64,000 nt of DNA from Cycas panzhihuaensis (lineage: Eukaryota > Cycadophyta). Shown here piece by piece: positions 20,216 through 31,844 of the stretch. The stretch covers positions 241,807,741 to 241,871,740 of the forward strand of contig CM041465.1 in the NCBI GenBank assembly GCA_023213395.1. The letters run 5' to 3'. Each line of letters starts with the position of its first letter. Position 1 is the first letter of the stretch. Below the pieces are notes generated by a model. That model did no database searches. It was not told the origin of the DNA and worked only from the letters and a program-made list of their open reading frames with translations. The position numbers and the translations under genes are program-made.

Positions 20216-22420
20216 AACCGAACGAGTTAGTAAGTATCTCAAGGGATCGGATTGAACGATCACCTTGGTAGTGTTGCCGAGTAAGTAGTGCCTAAACTTC
20301 TTGGTCGCATGGACCAAGGAGAGGCATTCCTTCTTGGCAGGGGAATAGTTAAGCTCAGCAGCCACGAGAGTGCGACTGATGAAATATATAGCTCTCTCGC
20401 CTGAGTCGTCCTCCTGAGCGAGCATAGCGCCCAAGGACTCGTCAGTCACTGAGGTATACAGGACGAAGGGCCTATCGAACTGGGGAGGCGCCAACGTAGG
20501 AGTGGAAGCCAAGGCTTCCTTGAGTCCTTCGAAGTCCTTTTGGGTCTTGTCAGACCAGGCAAAAGGGGCTCCCTTCTTCAACAGGTTCGTGAGGGGTTTA
20601 GCGCTCACAGCGAAGTCGGCTAAGAAGCGCCTGAGGAAACTGAGCCTGCCTAGAAACGACTTAATCTGCCGTTGAGTTCTAGGTGGCGGCATGTCGAGGA
20701 TCACCCTGACTTTGTTAGGGTCAATCTGAATTCCCCGCTTGGATACGAGGAATCCAAGGAGTTTGCCCAAGGTAACAGCAAACACACATTTAAGTGGATT
20801 AAGGCTGACGTGATACTCGCGGCATCGTGAGAAGATGGGGCGCAAATCAGAAGGGTGATGGGCTCTCACACGGGAAAGACCCATCATATCATCCATGAAG
20901 ACCTCCAACATGTCGTTGATGAGGTCGTGGAAGATGAAATGCATGGCTCTTTGGTAAGTAGCACCAGCATTTTTAAGGCCGAAGGGCATCGCCTTGTAGG
21001 CGAAGGTACCCCAAGGAGTAGTGAATGCCGTCTTATGGCGGTATTCGGGAGAAATCTGAATTTGGTTGTAACCGGAGAAGCCGTCCATTAGGTATATCAC
21101 TTCGAATCTGGCGGTGCGATCAATGATCTGATCTAGGAAGGGTAACGGGAAATTGTCCTTAGGACAAGCGTTGTTGATGTCACGAAAGTCGACACATATA
21201 CGGATTGCCCCGTTCTTTTTAGCAACGGGAACAATGTTGGAGACCCACTTGGGGTAGTCAATAGAAGTAATGAGCCCAGCATCCAGAAGCTTCTCTACCT
21301 CCATCTTGACGGTGGCAGAGAGCTTCGGGTGAAGGGGACGCTGCTTCTGGCGCACAGGGCAGGCGCCAGGAAGGGTGGTGAGGTTATGAGTGACAATCGA
21401 GGGGTCGATTCCCTTCATGTCAGCATAATCCCACGCGAAAATGTCTCGAAACTCCTGGAACAGAAGGGAGTATTCCCTTACCTCATCAGGAGAACATTCC
21501 AACCCAACCTTAATGACCTTGCCCAGGGCCAAGACTACGTCTTGAGTTGCCCCCATGCACATGGAGTTGCCCTCCTCGAAGTGGAGAGGGGCAAGATCAA
21601 CGGGAGGAGGAGGAATAGGAGACGGGATCGGATCAGCAAGCGTGGATCCGATCGCGAGGATCTTCTGGTGACCAAGCCGGTGGTGACCAGAAGGCAGGTT
21701 AGGCGCAAGGCCTACTAGATGCTCGAGCAGGGCTTCATCATCCTCAAAATAATACACCTCATGGATGACCTTACTTCGAGTAGGAGAGGCGCCGGAGGGA
21801 GTGAGAGCAACGGGACCGTGATGACCATCGGGTTTCTCAACTTCCTCGCAGAAATCTGAAGGAAAAACAGAAAGGTGCCCCTCGGAAGGAGCGAAAGGCA
21901 ATTCCTCAAAACCATTACCTACGGGGGGTAATGAAAAAGGAGAACTGGTGACAGGTGGGTCGACACAAGCGATGACGTGTGATACGCAAAAGGGGCTAGC
22001 CTCACCAACGAGAGAGGTTCTAGACAGGGATCTAGAACAAGGCAGGTGCGACCTATTGGCGTGAAGGAAAGAGACGGGGTGAGGACAATCCTCGTCTTCA
22101 TTGAGTGACTCATCATCGCTGAACGAAGTAAGGTACCCGTAGCTCCCAACGCCAATAGGGGTGAACCGCGTGAGACTAGGAGGAGAAGACACAGGGTCTT
22201 CTTCAGACGGATTAGGTATACCAAAAGAGCAAGCCGAGGCATGAGTGGATGAACCTTGGTTTGCCGAACTGGTAGAGCGAGTTTGCTTAGTAAAAGGGTG
22301 TTCGCGGGGGATCACTCTCATTCGTCCGTCATGGACGAATTTAAGTTGTCCCCAAAGGGTCGAGCACACGGCTCCCATTTGATCGAGCCATGGATGACCT
22401 AGAAGGAGGTTGTAATCCAC
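20174..22420 (-). CDS. L4 pol: protease end, conserved linker, reverse transcriptase, RNase H
   Basis: A single open frame of 748 codons, the longest in the window. Residues 1-40 finish the protease fold (LLGHPWLDQMGA). About 40-340 is an acidic, serine/proline-rich linker with a conserved patch (FEDDEALLEHLV) also seen in L0. RT spans about 345-535: RQKQRPLHP entry, CVDFRDINNACPKDNFPLP, DGFSGYNQI, TPWGTFAYKAMPFGL, and the catalytic box VFMDDM near residue 507. RNase H follows (about 620-730; YTSVTDESLGAML, SPAKKECLSLV). Near 20,215 a frameshift replaces the RNase H end, and the true continuation is in the integrase frame. The upstream protease is in another frame. The ATG at 22,420 is internal to pol, so this is not a native start. 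Confidence 0.95.
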   Translation of the reverse strand: MDYNLLLGHPWLDQMGAVCSTLWGQLKFVHDGRMRVIPREHPFTKQTRSTSSANQGSSTHASACSFGIPNPSEEDPVSSPPSLTRFTPIGVGSYGYLTSFSDDESLNEDEDCPHPVSFLHANRSHLPCSRSLSRTSLVGEASPFCVSHVIACVDPPVTSSPFSLPPVGNGFEELPFAPSEGHLSVFPSDFCEEVEKPDGHHGPVALTPSGASPTRSKVIHEVYYFEDDEALLEHLVGLAPNLPSGHHRLGHQKILAIGSTLADPIPSPIPPPPVDLAPLHFEEGNSMCMGATQDVVLALGKVIKVGLECSPDEVREYSLLFQEFRDIFAWDYADMKGIDPSIVTHNLTTLPGACPVRQKQRPLHPKLSATVKMEVEKLLDAGLITSIDYPKWVSNIVPVAKKNGAIRICVDFRDINNACPKDNFPLPFLDQIIDRTARFEVIYLMDGFSGYNQIQISPEYRHKTAFTTPWGTFAYKAMPFGLKNAGATYQRAMHFIFHDLINDMLEVFMDDMMGLSRVRAHHPSDLRPIFSRCREYHVSLNPLKCVFAVTLGKLLGFLVSKRGIQIDPNKVRVILDMPPPRTQRQIKSFLGRLSFLRRFLADFAVSAKPLTNLLKKGAPFAWSDKTQKDFEGLKEALASTPTLAPPQFDRPFVLYTSVTDESLGAMLAQEDDSGERAIYFISRTLVAAELNYSPAKKECLSLVHATKKFRHYLLGNTTKVIVQSDPLRYLLTRSVVVGRSLGRLTPRI

Positions 22421-22842
22421 ATCAACATCAAGGACTACAACGTCGGCAAGAATGGTCTTACCCTCAAGGGTAAGCGGAATCGTGATGCATCCCGAGAGGG
22501 TCTTCTCGCTACCATCATACCCTTGGCATCGCCGAGGCAGTTCAAGGTGGAAATACCAAGCTCTTGCATGACATGCAAGGGCATGGCATTGACGGAAGAA
22601 CCATTATCGATAATAGTTCTTCGAAGAGTACAATCAGGCGTATCGATGGTGATGGTGAATGGGAAGTTCCACTGACGTTCCCTTTCACCGGTAGGGGGAA
22701 GATCCTTAGGATCAAAGGAAATAGCGGGTCCACAACCTTGGGCGACACCCAAAGCGTGGACAGGTACATCACTCGATCCTAAAGCTTCCAGGAGGAGGGC
22801 CCATTGCTCGGGACAACTCCTCAGAACGTCCATCAAGGACAT
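22360..22842 (-). pseudogene. L4 aspartic protease
   Basis: The frame at 22,435-22,842 reads through RTIIDNGSSVNAMPLHVM, with DNGS in place of the usual D-S/T-G catalytic motif, followed by LGI and later the LLGHPWL end that sits in the RT frame. DNGSS is common in plant gypsy elements of this branch. One frameshift at about 22,430 separates the two halves. It would cut the gag-pol polyprotein in the particle. Confidence 0.8.
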
Positions 22843-23052
22843 CCCTGCGGCGACCGTATGGAGCTCGTCTACGACAGAGAAAGGCTTACCCTTCCCAGTA
22901 GGTTGGGTAAGTGCCCTTCAGAAATCGTAACGACCCGGGCGTACAGGAATAGCCTTGGGAAAGAGAGGGACTTCCGAAGGAAGGGTCTCCAGAAGAGGGT
23001 CAGAAGGAGCGAAAGGACAAGAAGCTCCCGCCGCTTCCTTGGCGGCTTGAGA

Positions 23053-25419
23053 TCACGTAAGGGCAAAAGTGGGAGTTGCTTCAAGCAACTGGATCACCTT
23101 CTTCCCCCTGTTCCGGGGTCGTGAAGGTGATGGGGTGCGATGGCTAGGAGAACGAGAAGAGGAAGACGAGTTCCGAGCGCTCTTCCCTTTATTGCGGGAA
23201 GGACGGGGATCAGGCGATCTTCCTCGGTTACGGTTGTTCTTGGTTTGGGTATTGTGATCGCGTTCCCCGTGCTTAGGGAATGGATCCTTATGAACTGGTT
23301 GATCCAAATTAGGCCTTGAGGCCTGTTTGGGAGAAGAATCACATCGAGGGGCATCCTTTAGATGCTGGGCGCTACAACGCGAATCATCGTGGAAGCAATC
23401 CCCATGAATGGAGCACCACTTCTTCTCAAGCGGAGGATCGGACCTTCTCGCTTGAGAGGACTGGGCGTTTCCATTCCTGGGAAGAGGAGCTTGGGTAGTT
23501 TGTTGGACCTATTTGTTTGATGTAGGGGATGAAGGATCTTGAAGCTTGAGCTCCTTCATCGTACGCTTGAATGAGCGTATAGCTGATGTGAGAGGGTCTA
23601 AAGTCCTCTCGGTAGGATGAGAGGAAGACTGCGTCGACTTGGAAGGTTTGGTATCTTTGGTAGGGGGTGGTGCCTCACGGCGTTGTGAGGGCTTAAGAGG
23701 TTTCTTGAGACCCGCTTGGATCTCAATAGCCTCCAACGCCAAGCACTTGGTGATCGCAGAATCACATGTGGTCGCCCCCATCTTGAGGACTTCCACGTGG
23801 ACTTCGGGACGAAGCGCATTGACGAACAGGTCTCGCTTCAGCTCCTCGGGCAATGTTGCCTTAGTGGAGTGAAGCAAGTCATGGAATCGCCGCACAAAGT
23901 CACGATTCATCTCATCGTGACCTTATTTGAGCGAAAGAAGGGACTTCATTCCGCTCTCGAATGGACGAGCTACATCAAAATAGTTGATGAACTCATCCAC
24001 CAATTGCTGGAATGAATGGATTGAATGGGCAAGGAGACAGTAGAACCATTTGAGGGCGTCACCCTGCAGGGATCTCAGGAATAGGTTCATCAAAATATGG
24101 TCGTAAGCCCGATGTCGATGCATGCCATAGAGAAACTACGGACATGCTACGTCAGGTCTTGCGACGAAGTTCCATCGAATCTAGGAACTTCAGGGGGATG
24201 AGGCGGCAAGTTGGTTTGCAACGCCTCAACCGAAAGAGGGGTTGACCTAAAGTCCATGAAGGGGCGCACCCTTGCACAGGCAAGTAGGATCAACGAATGT
24301 CGAAGTAGGTAACGCACAAGGAGCGGATGGGGGTGGGACACCCATCCCTCCTTGAGGAAGCACCCCTTGCTGAAAAGAGGCATGGGGGTGGGTGCCTTGG
24401 AAGGGAGTCGAGTTCCCTTGCGAAGGCACAATGGATGGGATTGCGTTGGAAGAAGGGCAAGATGGATGTGGAACCAGGGTTTGCCCATATGGGCCACCCG
24501 TAGGTGGAGCAACCCCATATGGGTGTAGCGGATCCACCCCATAAATGGGAAGACAGCTTCCTCTACCTTGCCCCTAAGGTTGAGAGGTATATCCTGGGGG
24601 AACGTAGAAGGAAGCACCAACGTGCTGGGCTGGAGGATGCGTGGGAGCGGATCCCACATGACTAGTGGTTGGAAAGCTAGTAGGGCCAATAGGCCTACTA
24701 GGGACGGTATGTGCCACATTAGGGGATGGCACATTGGTTTGATTAGGAGCGGGTATGCTAACCCTTAATTGAGGGAAAGACACACTGCGAGAAGATCCTA
24801 AGGCATTAGGACCTTGAAGAGGGACAGAAGGTGCCACACATGCCCCCACTGCAAGAAATGAGTGGGACGTACGTGTAGGCACGAAGGGATTTGTGGTCAT
24901 AGGAAGGGTGGATGAGGATGAGGCATGAGGCGGAGGAGGGGAAGAGGAAGAGGCCCCTCCACGAAGGGCATCCTCAAACCACCTAGGATGCAGTTGCAAG
25001 CGTGCTGTGCGGCAACACTCGTTGAAAGCTTTAACTACGTCAACAGGAGGAGTCGCTACATACTCGTAAGAGGTGATCGGAACCTCAAACAAGGTAGGAT
25101 CCTCGGAACGTTCCTCATAAGAATTGCCAACTATGTGGCAACCCTCAAGAGGAACGGGTCCTTCTACGGTGTGGGTAGAAGGATGAGCATCGAAAGAAAG
25201 GTGTTGGTCGTTTGGATAATAAAGGGGGTCATCACCCTCTTGGGTGGACCCGGGAATAACAGGAGGAAAGGCATGGGTTTCCATGGCTGAAGTGTGGTAG
25301 GTCCAATCGGAAGAGTATCCCTCCATAGTCAGATCGAAATCTGATGAGGCAAGAAGGCGATACTCGGGGTCCTCTAACAAAGGAGGTAGACCACGCAAAC
25401 GATGAGAGAAACGCCGCAT
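23053..25419 (-). pseudogene. L4 gag polyprotein
   Basis: Starts at the ATG 25,419, 170 bases inside the 5' LTR (MRRFSHRLRG). The first 281 codons are open and hold an acidic, Ser/Pro-rich N-terminal region with a YEYVATPP-like stretch. A proline/glycine-rich segment follows (24,247-24,537). The capsid comes next (PRFDGTSSQDLTxH, then LRSLQGDALKWF and the helix SFQQLVDEFINYF near 24,000-24,120, then MNRDFVRRFHDL and LPEELKRDLFVNALRPEV at 23,800-23,900). A basic RS-rich tail ends it (23,053-23,300). A Cys/His pair, CSIHGDCFHDSRC, near 23,400 may be the nucleocapsid zinc knuckle, though spacing is not canonical. Two or three frameshifts or stops divide it. Full length about 790 codons. Confidence 0.85.
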
Positions 25420-25572
25420 GCAAGGTCAACCGACAATGTTAGGAAAGGAGAAAGAGCGGCAAAACACACGCGTTGGGGGTTACCCAACATGGAGATTGAG
25501 ATAAGTATGAAAATGATCACACAAGAGTAGCGAAACCAACCGAAGAGAGCGAAACTAGCTCCCTTCGCGTTC

Positions 25573-25588
25573 CCAAAGATGGTCACCA
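25573..25588 (-). other. L4 candidate primer binding site
   Basis: One base after the 5' LTR the minus strand reads TGGTGACCATCTTTGG. TGG at this spot is what a tRNA 3' CCA would pair with, but it is not the Met type used by the other elements here. I cannot name the tRNA. Confidence 0.5.
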
Positions 25589-25589
25589 G

Positions 25590-28168
25590 TGGACGCGCTA
25601 CTACGGGATAACTACCTAACTGATAGGTGTAAGGGTGAGTGAGTGGTGGAATGATAGAAGGTGGGACCTAAAAGATGGGTAACTACCACGCAGAGCGCCC
25701 CGTCTGCCGGAGCGCGAGTTCAGGATCTGCAATGGAGTATGGCTACTATCGGGTGACCCTTCACCGCTTCGAATAAGGGGTGAAGGTGCGTAGGGCAAAC
25801 ACAGGTTGATCTCGAATAGGACCCTCCCACCCTTGGGTGGCCAGAAGGGGGGAAGAGAAGACCTAATGGAGACAGGCCAAGAGCAAGCCTACACAACCTA
25901 ACCGGGTACACGAGTGATGCGGGGAGCAAGGCACTCGTGTGGTTAAGGAGAGAGGAGGAAAAGTAGGGGAGGGGAGGACTCCTACAATCTTTCCTACGAA
26001 TGATAAAGATGCATGAAACAAGACAAATGAATCGCAAACAAGTACCAAACCAATTTTCCCCTTTTATCCTTCAATGTGCTAATTACTACAAGAGAAATAA
26101 AAGGAAAAGAAAGGGTAGCGGAGGGGAATGAAACGTGCACCTAGACTGAAGGCATGCGAGACGAAGTAGCCTTCTTGAGGAGCACCCAACCACTCCACGC
26201 GACATACTGGATGCGAGATATTGCGGCGGATGAAAGAGGGGGGCTTCCTTACCTTCCCCAGAAAATCAAATGCGATGCCAAGAAAGAAAGGAAGCACCAA
26301 CTAATAAATGAAGTAGCATGAAAACATAACGCATATGAAGGTGCTTACCGGTAGCTAGGCCCACGGGCGATGCACTCCACGCTTCCCAAGTACCTGCAAG
26401 CAATAGTGGTCTCTTTCTCTTCCCGAAGGAAGAGCACTAACATGCAACACAAAAACTCTAACAATATATACCTAAATAACATAAACGAGAATCTGAATAT
26501 ACATGCGTTAGTGCTAATCCAACAATGAAAGTATCAAAAGAAAGTGACCAAAGTGAAAGTAAATGACCTGTAAGCCTCGGGTGGCCTACCTCCCATGAAT
26601 GGTGCCCAAACCTCCCCCCAAGAGCCACGAGGCAGCGAGGAGAAAGTCAAGAGCAAGGGCTGGAAAATGGCAGCAAAAAGGGTCAAAGAGAGGCCCAAGG
26701 GTACCCACGGCGAACCGGGATGCTATGAGGAGCAAATTGGGTGACCCGGGGAAGAAAGGTGGAGCAAGAAACCAGCGATTAGGACTTATGAGTGGTGCCC
26801 AAACCCGAGCAAAAGGCCCCAAATCAGCGCTGCAACTTGTGACAGTGCTGGTTTGGGCAACCAAAGGGAGCGTTCAAACCCTTGTTTGCAAGCCAAGGGT
26901 AGCACGAGGCGAGAGGGAGGTTTTGGAAGGCCTAGAGCCACCTAGGGAGCGTGGAAGGTGGTACGGAATCCACTCAGCTCCTCTCCAAAACCTATGCAAC
27001 CCCTCAACGCCACTGCCTTGGACAGCAAACATAGGCAAGAAGCATAGGGAGAGTGGTATAACAGTGCCCAAGAGGGAGGCAAACCAACTCTCAAGCAACA
27101 AGCAAGAACAGACGGGCTGAAGCATAAATATCATAAGAAAAACCAGTATAAAACAAGGAATACCTGAAAAGGAGAGGCAAGGGATTTGCCTCAGCCAAAG
27201 GGCGTGAGAGGGGCGATAAAGCAGCCCGGATCTGAAATAAGCGAGGTTTGAGGCCACATTACGGAGATGTGATGGGAAACACACACTGGGCGCTTATGGA
27301 CTGCCTGGGCGAAGATCAGCTAGAAACCACTTCAAAGAAGCCCTCTCCAAGGCGTTTGAGGGGCTGGGAGAATGTCTCAGCCACACCAAAGGAGAGTTGG
27401 GCGCTGTATGAAGGGTGCAGTCGATTCGGCTGACAGCAAGCAGAAGAAGAAGCAGGAGAGTGTTTCCTTGAGAGCAATTCCAAAAGTGAGCTAAAAGATC
27501 CTTGAAAATGAGCCAAAAAGGGCTTAAGTATTCAAGCAAAACCCTAAAGCGTGCGATTAGGGCGTAGCTAGAAGAGAAATAAAGCGCGAGCCACGTGACA
27601 GTTTTGCAATAAATGCGAAATTGCCATGGCAGATTTTTAAAAACAACTCGAGATACATATCATTGAATTTTGCGATCTGCGGATATTCCGTGATTACCAC
27701 GAAAAATCCGTGATGCGTACTAGAGCCAAAGCTGGGGCCCACCAACCGCCCAGTAGGCGGATGATGAAAAGGCTAATGGAAAGCTAGAACACCTACCCGG
27801 GAGCAAACAAGCCAACAAAACAGGTCCAAAGGAGCAAAAATAGGGCTCGAGTGGGGTGGCAAGTTGACCAAACGATGATGAGTCATCACACGGGCGGAGG
27901 TGGCGCAAACCTAGTGGATCCAGGAGCGAGGAGGGCAGATGCAGGAAGTAATACGGTCACTAGGGTGCCACACTCGCTAGGAGTGTGCCCCTGCTATAGT
28001 CGTCATAGGCTAAAATAAGTGTGGACGACTACAAGGTTGCCCACAAAGTCATTCACATGCAGATACGCAAGCAAACATCCAGTAAAAGAGAGCGATGATA
28101 ATGCGAGAGACATACCTGCACTTACCTGAGTCGATGATTCTGTATCCATTCCCGGAAGCCAGGAAACA
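25590..28168 (-). repeat. L4 5' LTR
   Basis: 2,579 bases, + strand TGGACGCGCT...GGAAACA. It closely matches 11,563-14,167 except for a divergent patch at about 27,180-27,745 and a few small indels. It should hold the element's promoter on the minus strand; I did not find a convincing TATA box. Confidence 0.95.
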
Positions 28169-28173
28169 GAAGG

Positions 28174-28660
28174 CTTGTATATGACCAAATCAATGATGAA
28201 TTAAATTTACTTAAAGAGGTAGTTATACTCATTGTGAATTAAGGAAGGTACAAAATTTCTTAATGATTTAAATATTTTTAATACTCCTATTAGTTAGTTG
28301 GCTAGTATCAATATTGTAATTGAAAATGAGGACAAGGTTATTACCTTATTATGTTTATTACTAGAATATTGGGATAATATTATCACCTCATTCAGTTTTA
28401 ACACTACAAGTAAATTAGACTATGATTCTATTATAATTGCTTTACTCACAAAAGAGATAAGGAGGAAGTCTAGTCTTAAAACCTCTATACCAGAAGTAGT
28501 GACAATGAGAGGCAAAATTATTGAGAGAGGATAAAGCTCTAGGGACACATTAAGGTCAAAGTCAAAAGATAAGAAGAGTAAGCTCAGATGTTGGCATTAC
28601 AATAAGATAAGTCACCTTAAGAAGGATTGCTACAAACTGAAAGAGTTCTAGAAAAAGAAA
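28174..28660 (+). pseudogene. L3 copia gag, C-terminal part with zinc knuckle
   Basis: Continues L3 gag after L4: EGLYMTK, then a weakly kept capsid (28,298-28,534 open, INIVIENEDKVITLLCLLLEYWDNI). Near 28,590 is a CCHC knuckle, CWHYNKISHLKKDC, whose second Cys has become Tyr. Several stops. Confidence 0.8.
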
Positions 28661-28689
28661 GATCCTACTAAGGAGTCTAATAAGGTAGA

Positions 28690-31600
28690 GTTGAATCAAG
28701 GTATATATGATGATGTCTTAGTTGCTTATAATATTTCCTATTATTACCATAATTGGTTATTGGATTCAGGTGCTTCACACCATATGTGTCTATACAAGAG
28801 TTGGTTTTCATTATACCAACCTCTTGATGATGGTGATATACGTATGGAAAATAAAGTTTTCTGTAAGATAATAGGCACTAGTAGCACTAAAATTAAAATG
28901 TTTGATAGTGTAGTAAGAACATTAGTTGAAGTTAGATATGTACCTAATCTAAAAAAGAATCTAATTTCCTTGGGTAAACTAGATTCTAGTGGTTATAAAT
29001 ACATAGATCATAAAGGAGTCTTGAAGGTATCAAAGGGAACCTTAGTTGTTATGAAAGACTTAAGAAAATGAAACCTTTATATTTTAGTAGGAAGTATAGA
29101 TGTTAGCCATATAGCTATAGTATCAAAGATTGTAGAAGATCTAGCTCAGTTATGGCATCAGAGACTTGGGTACATAAGTAAGAGAGTACTTAAGGTATAA
29201 ATGAACCATAAATTACTTCTTAACTTGTATCTTTTAGATTTAAATTTTGTTAAATATCATATTTTTATAAAGTAGTGTAGACTCAGGTTTAAAGTAAGGA
29301 GTCACACTAGTAAAGGTGTTCTAGATTATGTACATTCATATGTATAAAGACCAATCCCTATAATATCTTATAGAGGATCATTGTACTTTATCATATTTAT
29401 AGATGATTACTCTAGAAAGGTATGGGTTTATTCTTTGAAAAGGAAATCTAAAGCTTTTAGTGTATTTAAGCAATTCAAGGCTCTAGTTGAGAAGAGCACT
29501 AGCAAGATAATCAAATATTTAAGAACTGATAATAGAGGTGAGTTCAACCATTTGGAGTTTGAGAACTATTGCAAAGAAGTTAGAATTGAAAGGCATAAGA
29601 CCACTAGATATACTTTGCATGAACAAGACACTCTTGGAAAGAGAAAGAAGTATGTTGAGTAATGCAACAGTGGAGTAGGGCTTGTGGGCAGAAGCTATTC
29701 AAACAACTTATTATTTGGTAAACAAGTCACCATCATTTGTAATAGACTACATGATTCCTGAAGAGGTATGGATTGGACATCCATGTGACTATTTAAATGT
29801 GAAATTCTTTTGTTATGATGCTTATGCCTTGACTAATAAAAGCCAATGTTCAAATTTAGACCCAAAATCCAAGAGATATATCTTTGTTGGTTATGGTAAT
29901 AGAGATGGTATGAAGGGATATAGGTTGTGGGATCCTACTACCTACAAAATCACTATTAATAGAGATGTTGTGTTTGATGAATCTCCCTTTCTAAAATTAG
30001 ATAGTATAGAAGTTGAAGTGAAATAAGAGCAAAAAGTTGAACATGAACAGGACAAGCTTGAGACCTAGCCATCTTTAGAAATAGACAAATAGGAAGACCT
30101 TTCTAAAGATGAATCTACAACAGATTTACAAGAGTATGTGGAAACTCCTCTACCAACTATTAGAAGATCTACATAAGTCAGTTATCCAATTGATAAGTAG
30201 AGCCCTTCTTTTTCTATTTCTTTGGTTTATAATGATGGTGAGCCTACATACTATTAGGAAGTAGTAGATGATATCCAAAATGAGAAGTGGAAGAGGGCTA
30301 TATAGGAAGAGATAGATACTTTGAAGAAAAATAATTCATGGGACTTGGTAGAACTTCCACATGATGAGAAGATTATTGGTTGTAGATGGGTTTTAAGAAG
30401 AAAATAGATGTTGATAGAAAGGTTGATAAATACAAAGAAAGACTAGTGGCTAAAGGCTTTGCACAAAAAACAAGTATTGATTTTCATGAGATTTTTTCAT
30501 CAGTTGTTAAACTTGTTTCAATTTAGGTTCTATTATCATTAATAGCTTTTTTGATTTAGAGTTGGAGCAATTAGATATAAAAATAACCTTTCTAGATGGA
30601 TATTTAGATGAGGAGATCTATATGAATCAACTATAAGGGTTTGTACAAGATAGCAGGAAAAGACTTATTTATAGGCTCAAGAAATCATTGTATGGCATGA
30701 AGTAATCACTTAGGTAATGGTACAAGAAATTTGATGCCTTCATAGAGAGCCAAAATTTTAAAAGAAGTAAATATAATCATTATGTTTACTTTAAATTCTT
30801 AGACAATGGCTTATTCATTATCTTGGGATTATATTTTGATGACATACTAATTGTAAATAAGAGTATGATAAAAATCAACAAGTTAAAGGATTAATTGGCT
30901 AGGACATTTGATATGAAGGATCTAGGAGCTACAAAACAAATATTAGGCATGGATATACATAGATACAGGAAAAATAATAAGCTATGGTTATCACAATAGA
31001 AATATATAGAGAAGGTAATAACTAGATTTGGTATGATAAATAGGAACTAGTTAGTATCTTGTTGGCTTCCTATTTCAAGCTTTCTTCGAGTATGAGTCTT
31101 AGTAGTGAAGAAGAAAAGGATTATATGTCTCGTGCACCTTATGCTAATGCAGTAGGAAGGTTGATGTATACCATGGTATACATAAGACCTGACATTTCAC
31201 ATACAGTTAGTGTTGTTAGCAGGTTTATACTAAATCCAAGAAAGGAATATTAGGTAGTAGTGAAATGGGTGCTTCAATATTTGAGGGGCACAAGTGACTA
31301 TTGTATTACCTTTGGTAGTATAAGTAATCAAGTTTATGGATATGTTGATTTATACTTTATAGGAGATTTAGATAAGAGAAGGTATACTTTATGTTATGTG
31401 TTTACTTTTGCAAATGGTCTAGTTAGTTGGATGTTAAAATTATATACTATAATTACATTATCAATTATAGAAGTCGAATATGTTATTGCAACACATAATT
31501 ATAAGAAAGTAATCTGGTTGCAAGGTTTATTGGTTAAGGTTAGAAGGAAATAGGAAAAGGCAAAGGTATTTTATGATAGTCAAAGTACTATTTACTTAGC

Positions 31601-31790
31601 AAAGAATCCAACTTGTCATAGTAGGATAAAGTATATTTCTCTTAAGTACCATTTTGTTAAACACGTTGTGGAAGCAAGTGAAGTGGTACTTGTGAAGGTT
31701 AATACAAAATATAATTATACTAACATATTCACAAAACTAGTATTATTAGAGAAGTTAAAATGGTGCTTGACTTCTCTTGGTTTATAGAAA
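28690..31790 (+). pseudogene. L3 copia pol: protease, integrase, RT, RNase H
   Basis: Plus strand, copia order. Protease 28,691-29,071 (WLLDSGASHHMC, intact DSGA). Pre-integrase and integrase 29,090-30,026: LWHQRLGYIS, FIIFIDDYSRKVWVY and YLRTDNRGEF give the catalytic Asp residues, with a frame change near 29,660; the MIPEEVWIGH and RYIFVGY segments of the integrase tail are open. RT 30,250-31,000: NSWDLVELP, CRWV; the YVDD box region (about 30,835) reads FDDI after decay. RNase H and end 31,059-31,785: YANAVGRLMY, YLRGT, the SIIEVEYV Glu motif, FTK near the terminus. About 25 stops, mainly TAG and TAA. Confidence 0.9.
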
Positions 31791-31844
31791 AGGTGATGAT
31801 TGGTCTACGAAAGGTTTTAGGTAAATTCTTGTTAAAGTGGAGAT

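Larger units (their letters stand above)
11563..28168 (-). mobile_element. L4: youngest Ty3/gypsy element, 16.6 kb, with antisense gene and second RNase H
   Basis: LTRs of 2,605 and 2,579 bases with TG...CA ends and a perfect GAAGG target duplication frame 11.4 kb of internal sequence. On the minus strand the order is gag, protease, RT, RNase H, integrase, a 3.3-kb region holding a + strand PMD gene, then a second RNase H beside the 3' LTR. Gypsy order plus a second, archaeal-like RNase H points to the Tat branch of plant Ty3/gypsy. The sequence is clearly GC-richer than all surrounding layers. A handful of stops and frameshifts show it is no longer autonomous. A related older copy lies at 60.8-64.0 kb. 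Confidence 0.95.

Noticed and set aside
21329-21718. 129-codon plus-strand ORF
   Set aside because: Shadow of the 748-codon RT frame on the other strand.
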